Shown here: positions 46,904 to 55,690 of the stretch, one piece after another
Position numbering within the stretch: the stretch's first letter is position 1
Layout: every line of letters begins with the position of its first letter
Assembly: GCA_029194535.1 (NCBI GenBank)
Contig: JARFXR010000001.1
Coordinates: forward strand, 1,434,721-1,498,720
Length of the DNA: 64,000 bases
Direction of reading: 5' to 3'
From: Nitrospira sp.
Lineage (GTDB): Bacteria; Nitrospirota; Nitrospiria; Nitrospirales; Nitrospiraceae
Translations under genes and position numbers: made by a program
Notes under the pieces: model-generated
Database searches by the model: none
Seen by the model: only the letters and a program-made list of their open reading frames with translations
Told to the model about the DNA's origin: nothing

Positions 46904-48436
46904 ATGAAAGAGAGTTTTAAACAATCGATGGATTGGCTGCATACGTGGGGTGGGCTCCTGTTCGGGTGGATCCTGTTCGCCATCTTTTTGACCGGCACAC
47001 TGACCGTCTTCGACAAGGAAATCACCTATTGGATGAAGCCGGAATTACATGGGATCAGAACCTCGCCTATCAATCTCCAGGCCGCTACGGATCAACTTGC
47101 CCGACTCGCGCCGCGAGCGGATGAATGGTGGATCGAACTTCCCCATGCCAGGACGCCGGAATTGACGATCTCCTGGCAGAATCCGGGAGAGGAGCAAGAG
47201 CAACGGAAGCTCGATCCGGCGACCGGGCAGATCGTGACGGTCCGTGAGACGCAAGGGGGTGAATTTTTCTATCGGTTCCACTATCAGCTGCATTTGGACC
47301 AACTCGGGACTTGGATTGTCGGCGGTGCCGCGATGGTGATGCTGGCGGTCCTCGTTACCGGCATTGTGATTCATCATCGGATCTTTAAGGACTTCTTCAC
47401 GTTCCGACCCGAGGCATCCTTTCACCGATCATGGCTTGATGCTCACAATGCCACAGGCGTCCTGATATTGCCGTTCCACTTTGTGATCACATTCACGGGA
47501 CTCGTCATCTTCTGGATGATCTATATGCCGGCAGGAGTGGACCTGTTCTACGGCGGTGACTTCGACAAGATGCTGCAGGAGGTAGAGCAGCGTGTCCACC
47601 CCCAGCGCGCGGGTATTCCGGCTCCGTTGATCTCACTTGCCGCGCTCGAACAGCAAGCGAAGACCTACTGGGGCGGAGGCGTCACCGAGGAGATCCACGT
47701 GAGGCATCCAGGAGATCTGCATGCCCAGGTGGAGGTCGTACGCCGCGCAGACGATCGTGTGGACTTGATCTCCGATCGCGTGACGTTCGACGGAGCCACC
47801 GGAAAAGTGCTCAACGTGTGGAAGGGGAAGGGCTCCGCCTTCGTGACCTATTCGGTGCTCTTGGGACTTCATTATCTATGGTTTGATCACGCCATGATTC
47901 GGTGGCTATATTTTTTCATGGGGCTGACCGGGAGCATCATGATTGCGTCGGGGCTGCTCCTATGGGTCATCAAACGGAAGGACCGTCATGCCTGGGATGC
48001 TGTCGGATACCAAATTGTCGAGTCGCTGAATGTTGCCGTGGTCGCAGGATTGCCGGTCGCGATCGCCGCGTTCTTTTGGGCTAATCGGTTATGGCCTCTT
48101 AACGTACCGGAACGAGCGATGTGGGAAATGAACACGTTCTTTTTCCTATGGGCTTTATGCGTCGCGCACGGATTCCTCAGAAAAGGTTGCCTATGGGCAT
48201 GGAAGGAACAAGTAGGCGCGGCCGCCACCCTGTTTGCGCTCCTGCCGCTGTTGAATGTGGGGACGACTGGCGATCATCTGTTGGTCTCGCTCCCGGTCGG
48301 CAATTGGCGATTGGCAGGCATCGATTTGACCTGTCTTGGAGTCGGGGGGCTCTTGTACTGGATTGCATGGCGTGTCGGGCGTCCTGCCGTGCCCGAGTCG
48401 CACGCGACATCAGCCCCGATCGTTGAAGCAGGTTAG
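46904..48436 (+). CDS. PepSY-associated membrane protein (putative siderophore-iron reductase type)
   Basis: 510 residues. Membrane helices near 18-38, 140-160, 185-210, 330-352, 375-395, 420-440 and 465-485. The start MDWLHTWGGLLFGWILFAIFLTGTLTVFDKEITYW is the PepSY_TM signature, with the two histidines-in-helix pattern (HTWGG; HYQLHLD; HNATGVLILPFHF) thought to bind heme. Such proteins are encoded with siderophore receptors and probably reduce ferric siderophores in the membrane. No ribosome site is obvious; an internal ATG at 46928 would still keep the first helix. DUF3325 gene follows after 2 bp. Confidence 0.88.
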   Translation: MKESFKQSMDWLHTWGGLLFGWILFAIFLTGTLTVFDKEITYWMKPELHGIRTSPINLQAATDQLARLAPRADEWWIELPHARTPELTISWQNPGEEQEQRKLDPATGQIVTVRETQGGEFFYRFHYQLHLDQLGTWIVGGAAMVMLAVLVTGIVIHHRIFKDFFTFRPEASFHRSWLDAHNATGVLILPFHFVITFTGLVIFWMIYMPAGVDLFYGGDFDKMLQEVEQRVHPQRAGIPAPLISLAALEQQAKTYWGGGVTEEIHVRHPGDLHAQVEVVRRADDRVDLISDRVTFDGATGKVLNVWKGKGSAFVTYSVLLGLHYLWFDHAMIRWLYFFMGLTGSIMIASGLLLWVIKRKDRHAWDAVGYQIVESLNVAVVAGLPVAIAAFFWANRLWPLNVPERAMWEMNTFFFLWALCVAHGFLRKGCLWAWKEQVGAAATLFALLPLLNVGTTGDHLLVSLPVGNWRLAGIDLTCLGVGGLLYWIAWRVGRPAVPESHATSAPIVEAG

Positions 48437-48438
48437 GA

Positions 48439-48762
48439 ATGAGGGCGGTGGAAATCGCACTGTGCTACAACGGCTTGCTGGCACTGTGCTTGGCGACGCC
48501 CAAGCACTATCGACAACTTTTCTCCCATATGCCTACGGACGTCTCTCGGTGGGCTTTCAGAACCGCCGGCTGGTTGGCGGTGGCCGCTTCATTCTTCTCC
48601 GCAGTCGGTTCAAACGGCTGGTCCTTTGGTCCGATAGAATGGGTAGGGATGATCGGTGTGACAGGACTGGCGCTGATTTTCCTATGGCCGTTCCGGCCCC
48701 GAGCGGCGACGATCCTAGGCGGCTTTGTCCTTCTGATGGCTTTGGCCGGCAAAGCGAGTTGA
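48439..48762 (+). CDS. DUF3325-like small membrane protein
   Basis: 107 residues with three or four membrane helices. The sequence ALCYNGLLALCLATPKHYRQLFSHMPTDVSRWAFRTAGWLA matches the DUF3325 pattern (L-A-L-x-K-H-x-x-Q in the first loop). It is nearly always encoded after the PepSY gene in iron-siderophore loci, as here (2-bp gap). Confidence 0.82.
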   Translation: MRAVEIALCYNGLLALCLATPKHYRQLFSHMPTDVSRWAFRTAGWLAVAASFFSAVGSNGWSFGPIEWVGMIGVTGLALIFLWPFRPRAATILGGFVLLMALAGKAS

Positions 48763-48844
48763 TCTCCAACCCGCGCGCTATCACCCCCACGGTATCAAAG
48801 TCCCCTTGGTCGCTGGGCGCTGGTTTCCATCTTGCGGGTGGGGC

Positions 48845-48900
48845 TAGACAGCCCCACGGTGCCTTGCTATAATAAATTCTGATAGTGTTTCTCAATATCA
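48845..48900 (+). promoter_or_regulatory. Promoter with Fur box upstream of fecI
   Basis: TAGACA (48845-48850), 17-bp spacer, TATAAT (48868-48873). The 21 bp at 48880-48900 read TGATA-N11-TATCA and the central 19 bp match the Fur consensus at 14 of 19. The operator covers the expected start point, so Fur-iron would repress. Confidence 0.8.
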
Positions 48901-48974
48901 TAGCTAGCCGCTTTTCGAGGCCAACGTCTTCCGGGACAGAGCCCACGGCATCAAGAGATGCGCGTGGGTTTTTT
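48880..48974 (+). ncRNA. Candidate iron-responsive small RNA or terminated leader
   Basis: A transcript from the Fur-box promoter (start near 48880) would reach a strong intrinsic terminator ending at 48974, giving an RNA of about 95 nt with no credible coding frame. This resembles RyhB-type Fur-controlled RNAs in size and regulation. The same element could instead be an attenuator in the fecI leader. Confidence 0.4.
48942..48974 (+). terminator. Intrinsic terminator between the Fur-box promoter and fecI
   Basis: CCCACG-GCAT pairs with ATGC-(G)-CGTGGG (48942-48951 and 48958-48968) around a 6-base loop, followed by six T residues (48969-48974). It lies 21 bp before the fecI start, so it ends a short upstream RNA or attenuates fecI. 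Confidence 0.7.
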
Positions 48975-48995
48975 ATGCTGCAACCTGAGGCTGAG

Positions 48996-49514
48996 ATGAT
49001 AAATCTGACCTGCGACGAGATTGAGCGTTTGTTCTACCAACACCGATTCGAGCTGACTAGGCGCCTGTGCCGAATGGTGCGATGTGAGCAAACCGCCGCT
49101 GATTTAGCGCAGGAGACCTATCTGCGCCTGGTCAATCTAGGGCAGACGACATCTGTCACCTATCCACGAGCATTGCTGTTCCGAACCGCTACGAATCTTG
49201 CTATCGATTATCTTCGCAAGGGGAAGTCGGAGCGGCAGAGCGGTGAAACATTGGATCACGCGGCGGATGTCCCGTCCAGCGCGCCTTCGGCGGAGCGAGC
49301 CATGTATGACAAACAACGGCTTCGCGTGTTTTCCCGGGCGATCGACTCGCTTCCGCACCGCTCTCGCGAGGCTTTTCTTCTCCACCGAGTCCACGATCGC
49401 CCGTATCGAGACATCGCGTCCTATCTTGGTGTGTCGGAGAGCGCAGTAGAAAAGCTCATCATGCGGGCTCTCCTGCATTGCCGGACATTCCTGCGAGAAA
49501 ACGATGCAGACTGA
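48996..49514 (+). CDS. fecI: FecI-type ECF sigma factor
   Basis: 172 residues. Region 2 (about 8-75): IERLFYQHRFELTRRLCRMV, DLAQETYLRL and ALLFRTATNLAIDYLRK. Region 4 (about 117-165): LPHRSREAFLLHRVHDRPYRDIASYLGVSESAVEKLIMRAL. These are the FecI/PvdS-group features. It would direct transcription of the receptor operon when its partner FecR is relieved by a siderophore-bound receptor. TGAGG five bases upstream supports the ATG at 48996 over that at 48975, which touches the terminator. Confidence 0.9.
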   Translation: MINLTCDEIERLFYQHRFELTRRLCRMVRCEQTAADLAQETYLRLVNLGQTTSVTYPRALLFRTATNLAIDYLRKGKSERQSGETLDHAADVPSSAPSAERAMYDKQRLRVFSRAIDSLPHRSREAFLLHRVHDRPYRDIASYLGVSESAVEKLIMRALLHCRTFLRENDAD

Positions 49515-49603
49515 CATGAGGGGCTGGCACAGGTATTCGTCTGACGATATACTCGGGCGGTTCCTCAGGCTCCGGCAGGGTCTGAACGTGGCGCGCTGCA
49601 GGC

Positions 49604-50605
49604 ATGACACCATCGGACTCCGATTCCGACATAGACTCTTCGTCCGGCATCGGCAGAACTCTCGAAGAACAAGCTATAGCTTGGTTTGTTCGGCTGCGGT
49701 CTGACACCCTTCCAGAAGAGGATCGCCGGGCATTCGAGTCCTGGCGTCGGCAAAATCCCGCTCATGCGCTTGCCTTTGATGAAGTCTGCCGGCTTTGGGA
49801 TGATCCGTCGCTGAAAGCCGCTGCAGCATCAGCGGCCGCTGTGGAAGCGCTCTTGCCCTTGACACAGCGTCGGACCTCCGCACGAACGAGACGGATTTGG
49901 CATTGGGGTGCGCTCGCCACCGCCTGCGCAGTAGCGATCGTTGTGGCGTATCAGTTGGATATTGTCGTCCGGCTGAAGGCTGACCACCGGACTGCCACAG
50001 GCGAACAGCTTCAGATCGAACTCCCTGATCGCTCCACGGCTACCCTGAATACCAAGAGTGCCATTGCCGTCAACTTCGACGGGATGGCCCGCAAAGTTCG
50101 GTTACTCGATGGAGAAGCCTTTTTTCAGGTCGAACCGGATCAGGACCGGCCGTTTTTGGTCGAAGGACAGCAGATCGTCTCCCGAGCTGTAAGTACCAAG
50201 TTTCTCGTGCGTCGGCAGTCGGATGAAATTCGCGTCACCGTCGTAGAGGGGATCGTCGAGTTGGCTTCGACCGAGGGTGGATGGGAACCTATTCAATTGA
50301 CGGCCGGTCAACAGACCGCTGTCGACAGTCACGTGATGGGACCCATCCGCCAGGTCGATGTGCAGGCCGCGACCGCCTGGCTGCGCGGGCGTCTTATGTT
50401 TGAGAATGTCCGGCTCGCAGAGGTCATCGATGAGATCCGTCGATACCACCGTGGGGTGATCGTGATCTGGGGTCCAACTCTTGGAGATATGAGGGTAAGC
50501 GGAAGCTATACCCTTACTGATCCTGACGAGATTCTCGCTACCCTGGCCCAGACCCTTCCGATACACATGGCTCATCTCGGGAGTCGAGTCGTCGCTCTTT
50601 TCTAG
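49604..50605 (+). CDS. fecR: FecR-type anti-sigma factor
   Basis: 333 residues: N-terminal sigma-binding domain (AIAWFVRLRSDTLPEEDRRAFESWRRQNPAHALAFDEV, about 24-65), membrane helix (about 97-116), FecR periplasmic domain (about 135-230: GEQLQIELPDRSTATLNTKSAI, LLDGEAFFQV) and a C-terminal STN-like part (LMFENVRLAEVIDEIRRYHRGVIV). It passes the signal from the receptor's N-terminal extension to FecI. Standard position between fecI and the receptor. Confidence 0.9.
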   Translation: MTPSDSDSDIDSSSGIGRTLEEQAIAWFVRLRSDTLPEEDRRAFESWRRQNPAHALAFDEVCRLWDDPSLKAAAASAAAVEALLPLTQRRTSARTRRIWHWGALATACAVAIVVAYQLDIVVRLKADHRTATGEQLQIELPDRSTATLNTKSAIAVNFDGMARKVRLLDGEAFFQVEPDQDRPFLVEGQQIVSRAVSTKFLVRRQSDEIRVTVVEGIVELASTEGGWEPIQLTAGQQTAVDSHVMGPIRQVDVQAATAWLRGRLMFENVRLAEVIDEIRRYHRGVIVIWGPTLGDMRVSGSYTLTDPDEILATLAQTLPIHMAHLGSRVVALF

Positions 50606-50731
50606 GCCTTCCCACCACAAAAAATTGCAGGCGACGTGAGGGACCCCTTTCGTATTCCGTCATATGGGGGCGGTCGGTTAGTGTGCTGCATTTTTCACTA
50701 GATACGGACTTATCTTCTGCGGAGAGGAAAT

Positions 50732-53281
50732 ATGACGAATCCAGCTGGCAACGTCGCGCGGAAAGGGTGTCGGCATCCGCGGGTTGCTCGCTCCTGCCTG
50801 ATTTTGATCCTGGCCTTGGGAACGTGGCCGCAATTTGCGCAGGCGGTCTCATCCGGCTCTGCGCAGGCGGTCCCCATGTCGTTCAACATACCTCCACAAC
50901 CACTAAGCTCAGCATTGAACTCGTTTGCTGAGACATCCGGGGTCCAAGTGAGCTACCCGTCACAGTTGGCGGCGGAGGCGACCACCGCGGGCGTGAGCGG
51001 GACGTATACGCCGGACGCGGCGTTACGAACACTTCTCGTCGGCACGGGAGTGACCTATCAGTATACGAATGCCGCGACCATCACTCTGGTTCAGGCCTCT
51101 CCGGAGGCCGTACCGCTGGAAGGTCAGGATCAGCCCGTACAGCCTGAGCCTCAACCGGAAGCCTTCGATTTGGCGGAGTCCAAGCCGGTCAAGGTGCCGG
51201 AGGTGATTGTCAAGGAGGCGAAGGAACGGAGCGATTCCTATACGACCGATGAGGTGACGACGGCGACCCGTCTTCCCGTCCCCGTTCAAGATCTTCCTCG
51301 TTCTGTGGAGACGGTTACGAGACAGGTCCTGGACGATCAGAAATTGATTCGCATGAACGATGCGCTTCGCAATGTCAGCGGAACCTCGATGCCCAGCACG
51401 CAGGGCGGTCGAGCTGGTGATTTCATGATACGTGGATTCCAAAGCGACACCAACGTGTTCAAGAACGGGTTCAGGGAAGACAGCACGTTTGCAGCGCGTG
51501 CAGCCCGAGATGTGGCCAACATCGAAAGCATCGAGGTCGTCAAGGGACCTCCCTCCTATTTGTTCGGCCGGGCTGACCCAGGCGGCATCATCAACCAGAC
51601 CACGAAAAATCCCCTCCGTCACAACTATTACTCCGGGGAAATGATCATCGGCAGCTACAATTTGTACCGCCCGAACATCGATATCGGTGGTCCAATTAAC
51701 GAGAACAAGACGTTGACCTACCGGTTCAACGGTGTCTATGAAAATGCCGAGAGCTATCGTCAAGGCGTCAAGACCGAGCGGCTTTTTCTTACGCCGACGT
51801 TCGGGTGGGAATTTGGCTCGCGGACCACGTTTCGATTCGAAGGCGAATATCTGTACGACAAGTCACCGATCGATCGTGGGCTCGTGGCGGTAGGCGACGG
51901 GCCGGCCAACATTCCCATTAGCCGGTTCCTCGGCGACCCCACCAAACAAGGGTACATCAACCAGGGAAAAGCAACGATTATCATGTTCCATCAACTCAGC
52001 GACCAGTGGAAGGTTCGGAGCGCATTTCGTGCCGCTGTGTCGTCTGAGAAATACAACAGCCTCGAGTCATGGTTTATGGACGATGCGAGTGGAATCTTAC
52101 AGCTGGCTCAGTTTCAGATACCCACACTTGTTCAGAGCTACTATTGGCAGAACGAGTTGCACGGGAACGTTATGACCGGACCAGTGAAGCACAAGCTCAT
52201 GATGGGCGTGGAGTTGGGAAGGGAAAACGCCAGCCAGCAGCAGTATTCCGATACTGCCGGTGCCGCACCGTTGAACACCATCAACATCTATGATCCGGTC
52301 TACTCCTTCGTGTCGAATCCGTTGGACCTGCAGTCCGATACCTCGACGACGAACAACATCATGGGTATCTACGCCGGTGATCAAATCGACCTGCTCGACA
52401 ACCTACACCTCCATGCGGGCGGTCGATTCGATATTTTTGAACAGAAGCAAATCAATCGGCCAAGCGTGTTCAGCCCGGACGGAGGGTCGGACACGCAGTC
52501 CGACAACGCGTTTAGTCCGTCGATCGGCTTGACGTACCAGCCCACCAAAGCCATCGCGCTGTTTGCCGATTACACTCGCTCATTTCTCCCCCAATCCTCC
52601 ATCGCGCGAGGCGTCGACGGACAGTTGTTCAAACCGGAGCGAGGAACACAATACGAAGCAGGCGTCAAGTTCCAAGCGTTCGAGGGGAGATTACGGTCAA
52701 CAGTCGCCGTGTTCGATATTACGAAAACCAATGTGCTCACGCCGGACGTCAGTCAGGGGCCCAGCTCCGGATTTTCGATCGCCACAGGGGAGCAACGGAG
52801 CAAGGGCGTCGAGTTCGATATCGCCGGTCGAATCATGCCCGGCTGGGACATCATTGCAAACTACGCCTATATCGACGCACGAGTCACTCAGGACAATTTT
52901 TTTCAAACTGGCAGCCGACTGCCGAACGTCCCGCTGAGTCAGGGCAGCCTATGGACCACCTATTTCTTCCAAGAGGGGTTGATTAAAGGATTTGGAGCAG
53001 GCATTGGCATGTATGCACAAGGTCAACGAAATGGGCTTCTCCAATGTCAGAACCCAGCAGACTGTCAGCAACAGTTCCAGTTGCCTGGCTTCGTGCGCAT
53101 GGATGGGGCTCTCTACTATCGCAAGCCCGAAGTATTCACGAGGACCAATTTGCTGGCGGCGATCAACTTCACGAACCTCCTGGACCAACGGTATTTCGTA
53201 GGGGCTCAGAACTTCCGGGAGATCATCTATACCGGGGCTCCGCTCACCGTGCTGGGGTCGATCAAGCTGGAGTTCAACTGA
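50732..53281 (+). CDS. TonB-dependent siderophore receptor with signalling (STN) domain
   Basis: 849 residues. Signal peptide (about 20-39), STN domain (about 48-118: FNIPPQPLSSALNSFAETSGVQVSY...), TonB-box region, plug (about 170-290: LPRSVETVTRQVLDDQKLIRMNDALRNVSG; VKGPPSYLFGRADPGGIINQTTKNP) and a 22-strand barrel ending in the outer-membrane C-terminal SIKLEFN. The STN domain shows it is a transducer of the FecA/FpvA type that signals through FecR-FecI. The ferric ligand cannot be deduced. GGAGAGG lies seven bases upstream of the ATG. It closes the fecI-fecR-receptor unit. Confidence 0.94.
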   Translation: MTNPAGNVARKGCRHPRVARSCLILILALGTWPQFAQAVSSGSAQAVPMSFNIPPQPLSSALNSFAETSGVQVSYPSQLAAEATTAGVSGTYTPDAALRTLLVGTGVTYQYTNAATITLVQASPEAVPLEGQDQPVQPEPQPEAFDLAESKPVKVPEVIVKEAKERSDSYTTDEVTTATRLPVPVQDLPRSVETVTRQVLDDQKLIRMNDALRNVSGTSMPSTQGGRAGDFMIRGFQSDTNVFKNGFREDSTFAARAARDVANIESIEVVKGPPSYLFGRADPGGIINQTTKNPLRHNYYSGEMIIGSYNLYRPNIDIGGPINENKTLTYRFNGVYENAESYRQGVKTERLFLTPTFGWEFGSRTTFRFEGEYLYDKSPIDRGLVAVGDGPANIPISRFLGDPTKQGYINQGKATIIMFHQLSDQWKVRSAFRAAVSSEKYNSLESWFMDDASGILQLAQFQIPTLVQSYYWQNELHGNVMTGPVKHKLMMGVELGRENASQQQYSDTAGAAPLNTINIYDPVYSFVSNPLDLQSDTSTTNNIMGIYAGDQIDLLDNLHLHAGGRFDIFEQKQINRPSVFSPDGGSDTQSDNAFSPSIGLTYQPTKAIALFADYTRSFLPQSSIARGVDGQLFKPERGTQYEAGVKFQAFEGRLRSTVAVFDITKTNVLTPDVSQGPSSGFSIATGEQRSKGVEFDIAGRIMPGWDIIANYAYIDARVTQDNFFQTGSRLPNVPLSQGSLWTTYFFQEGLIKGFGAGIGMYAQGQRNGLLQCQNPADCQQQFQLPGFVRMDGALYYRKPEVFTRTNLLAAINFTNLLDQRYFVGAQNFREIIYTGAPLTVLGSIKLEFN

Positions 53282-54571
53282 TCCACGCGTAGACCCCAGG
53301 CCTCTTCGCGACCCCTGGGAGCCACTCGATATGCAGCTTCTCGCAGCTTGAAAGTGCGCGCGATACCATGGGTTGTCGATGGCGGGAGGAAAAGATTCGA
53401 CCGGTATGGCTGCGACGTGTCGGACGACTGGTTCAGTTGTCTGAGGGCCGGCAGAGAGCACAACTTGCGTACAACTCCGGTTTTTCAGCCGACAGGCTGA
53501 AGCCGTTCGTTGCTGCAATCTCCTGCCGTAATCGTTCGATCTCCTGATTTTCAAACTCTGCAACGCTTCCAGATGTCGTTCAGCCAAGGTGGTCAAGACG
53601 GCCTCTCGCGGCGGTATGACTCTAATGTGTCTACGCTTCGGCACTATCTTTCGGCCCAGATTGTTCGCCCTCTGTGTGGATCCATTTGGAGAAACCCTTG
53701 CAGAGAATACGCTCGAACAGCCGTACTGGCCATGCCCGCCAATCTATCAGGGGCTGTGAATTGGTCTCCGCACAATTCCTGCCATCACTTTCCTGCATCC
53801 GGTCGCAGGGAAAAGTGCCTCGCGTGTGAGGGAACAGGTTTCTGTTCCGTCAATGGGAAGGATGGTAGCGATGGTGGAACGTGTCAGCCGCTCGATGTGC
53901 GGTTTGAAGACCAGGATTAGAGTCAGGACGGCAGCCGCGTACAACAAGCCGCTACCCAACGAATACATCGAGGTCTCGGCTCGTCTAGACCCTGGTCGAT
54001 TTTGCCCGCCGGAGAGCCGACGCCTGCTCCGATCGAGCGGCGGATACGTTCATGCCGGACCGGGAGACTCACGCGTATGGGCTGACGTCCGGCGAGTGAG
54101 ATCGCCGTGCGCGTGTGATCGGATCCTGGCTCCTGTCCCGCGAGGAGTCCGACACGTCGGTCGCCGTCCTGAAGGTCGCCAATACGTTGTATCGGGAAAC
54201 TTTCCGGGTACTGCATGCCGTGGAGTTGGCCCAGCCACGGGCACCGATTCACGCCTTGTGAACCGGCGCCACGCTGAGCAGACAAGGAGGAACGCCCATC
54301 GATGGGAGAGGATGTACGAAGGGCTCGGGGGAAACCGGGACGATCGTGGGCGAGCACATGGACGCGGTCCAGAGCATTCAGGTTCACCAGTGCATCAGCG
54401 AGATTCCGGCCGGGGCAGCGAGAATTCAGCCATGAGATCGAAACCGGCCGCCGTGACGCAACCAAGTGGCGGATCGGCCCGATCATTCGTTACGGTTGAC
54501 GAAAGAAAGCGCGCACAATGCGCCATGAATCGTGTTGCGGGTCCGTAACTGACAGGAGCTGATCGGCAGGG
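53282..54571. other. 1.3-kb decayed region between the receptor and the efflux operon
   Basis: No intact gene. The minus strand near 53433-53597 carries a fur remnant (separate entry). Further along, plus-strand frames such as one at about 54115-54260 (SWLLSREESDTSVAVLKVAN...) and its continuation after a TGA (ETGTIVGEHMDAVQSIQVHQ) have normal coding character but are cut by stops. This looks like old, inactivated coding DNA of unknown origin. Confidence 0.4.
53433..53597 (-). pseudogene. Remnant of a fur-like ferric uptake regulator (3' end)
   Basis: Minus strand: 48 codons ending at TGA (53435-53433) read TTSGSVAEFENQEIERLRQE then AATNGFSLSAEKPELYASCA and LCRPSDN. This is the Fur C-terminal signature (usually C-x2-C-G-x-V-x-E-F-x-N-x2-I-E, ending 'ELYG-C-x2-C'). 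The first structural cysteine pair is lost: TTSGS in place of TxCG and TGA where a Cys codon would stand. Upstream, DHL (of HHDHL) is visible after the TGA, then the frame is lost. The N-terminal DNA-binding half is absent or unrecognisable. Confidence 0.65.
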
Positions 54572-55630
54572 ATGAATGTGAAGGGATTATCGGTTCTCCT
54601 CCTGGTCGCCGCACTCGCCGTCGTGTTGGTCGTGCGGGTGTGGGAGCGCTCCACCGAAGAATCGGCCGTCGCGCGGGAAACGTCCAGCCGGTCGATGCTT
54701 GTCGAGACGGTTCAGGCGTCGGTCGGAGTCGTCAACGAATCGATTCAGGCGGTCGGGACCCTGCAGGCCATCGCCTCGATCATGATCCGGCCGGAAATTT
54801 CCGGCATTGTCCGCCGGATTCATTTTTCGGACGGACAGCTGGTCGACCGCCTGGCGCCGCTCGTGCAATTGGACCAGGAAGAGCTGCAGGCGGAGGCCAA
54901 CCAGGCCGTGGCCCAGGAGCGGCTGGCGCAACTGACGTACGAGCGGCTCAAGCGGCTGTCGGCGCAGCAGACCACAATCGTGCCGGCGCAGCAGGTGGAT
55001 GAAGCGAGGCTGGCTCTGCAAGCCGCGACCGCCAACAGCGTGTTGTTCGGCACCCGTTTGAAGAAGAGCCTGATCAAAGCGCCGTTTGCCGGCACGATGG
55101 GACTGCGCCGCGTCTCGGTCGGAGACTATGTGCAACCGGGGCAGGACCTCGTCAATCTCGAAGACCTGCAGACGCTGCACGTGGACTTCAAGGTGCCGGA
55201 AGTGTGGCTCAGCCGGCTGTCCATCAACCAGGCCGTCGGCGTGGCCACCGATGCGTTTCCCGGCATGACCTTCCAGGGCACGGTCACGGCCATCGACCCG
55301 CGCGTCGATTCGGTGAATCGGACGATCGCAGTGCGAGCCGTCGTGCCGAATCAGGACGGCCGCCTGCGTCCCGGATTGTTCGCCACGGTCAGTGTGAGGC
55401 TCGGTCAAGATCTCCGCGCGGTGCTCATTCCGGAAGAAGCCGTCTTCATCCAGCGCGATCGATCGATGACGTACCGCGTGCAAGACGGCTCCGCCCGCCT
55501 GGTCGAACTGGTGATCGGCGCTCATGAACGGGGCTTGGTGCAGGTCAAGGAAGGCTTGTCGGCCGGCGATCAGGTCGTGCGCACCGGCACCCACAAACTT
55601 CATGACGGCATGGCCGTCGTGACCAAATGA
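54572..55630 (+). CDS. RND efflux periplasmic adaptor subunit
   Basis: 352 residues: N-terminal membrane/signal segment (about 7-23), lipoyl half-motifs around a helical hairpin (about 60-165: GTLQAIASIMIRPEISGIVRRIHFSDGQLV ... KAPFAGTMGLRRVSVGDYVQPGQDL), beta-barrel and membrane-proximal domain to the end. This is the MFP of tripartite pumps. It is followed by the pump gene after 60 bp. No outer-membrane channel gene is adjacent; another TolC-like protein must serve. CAGGAG plus CAGGG lie upstream of the ATG. Confidence 0.92.
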   Translation: MNVKGLSVLLLVAALAVVLVVRVWERSTEESAVARETSSRSMLVETVQASVGVVNESIQAVGTLQAIASIMIRPEISGIVRRIHFSDGQLVDRLAPLVQLDQEELQAEANQAVAQERLAQLTYERLKRLSAQQTTIVPAQQVDEARLALQAATANSVLFGTRLKKSLIKAPFAGTMGLRRVSVGDYVQPGQDLVNLEDLQTLHVDFKVPEVWLSRLSINQAVGVATDAFPGMTFQGTVTAIDPRVDSVNRTIAVRAVVPNQDGRLRPGLFATVSVRLGQDLRAVLIPEEAVFIQRDRSMTYRVQDGSARLVELVIGAHERGLVQVKEGLSAGDQVVRTGTHKLHDGMAVVTK

Positions 55631-55690
55631 CCATCCGGATACGGCGAAGGTTGTAACGTTCCAGACGGTCCCGCCGTCGTTCAAACCTCC

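Noticed and set aside
53826-54548. 240-codon plus-strand frame
   Set aside because: Very Arg/Gly-rich with no ribosome site or domain; another frame in the same DNA looks more protein-like but is broken.
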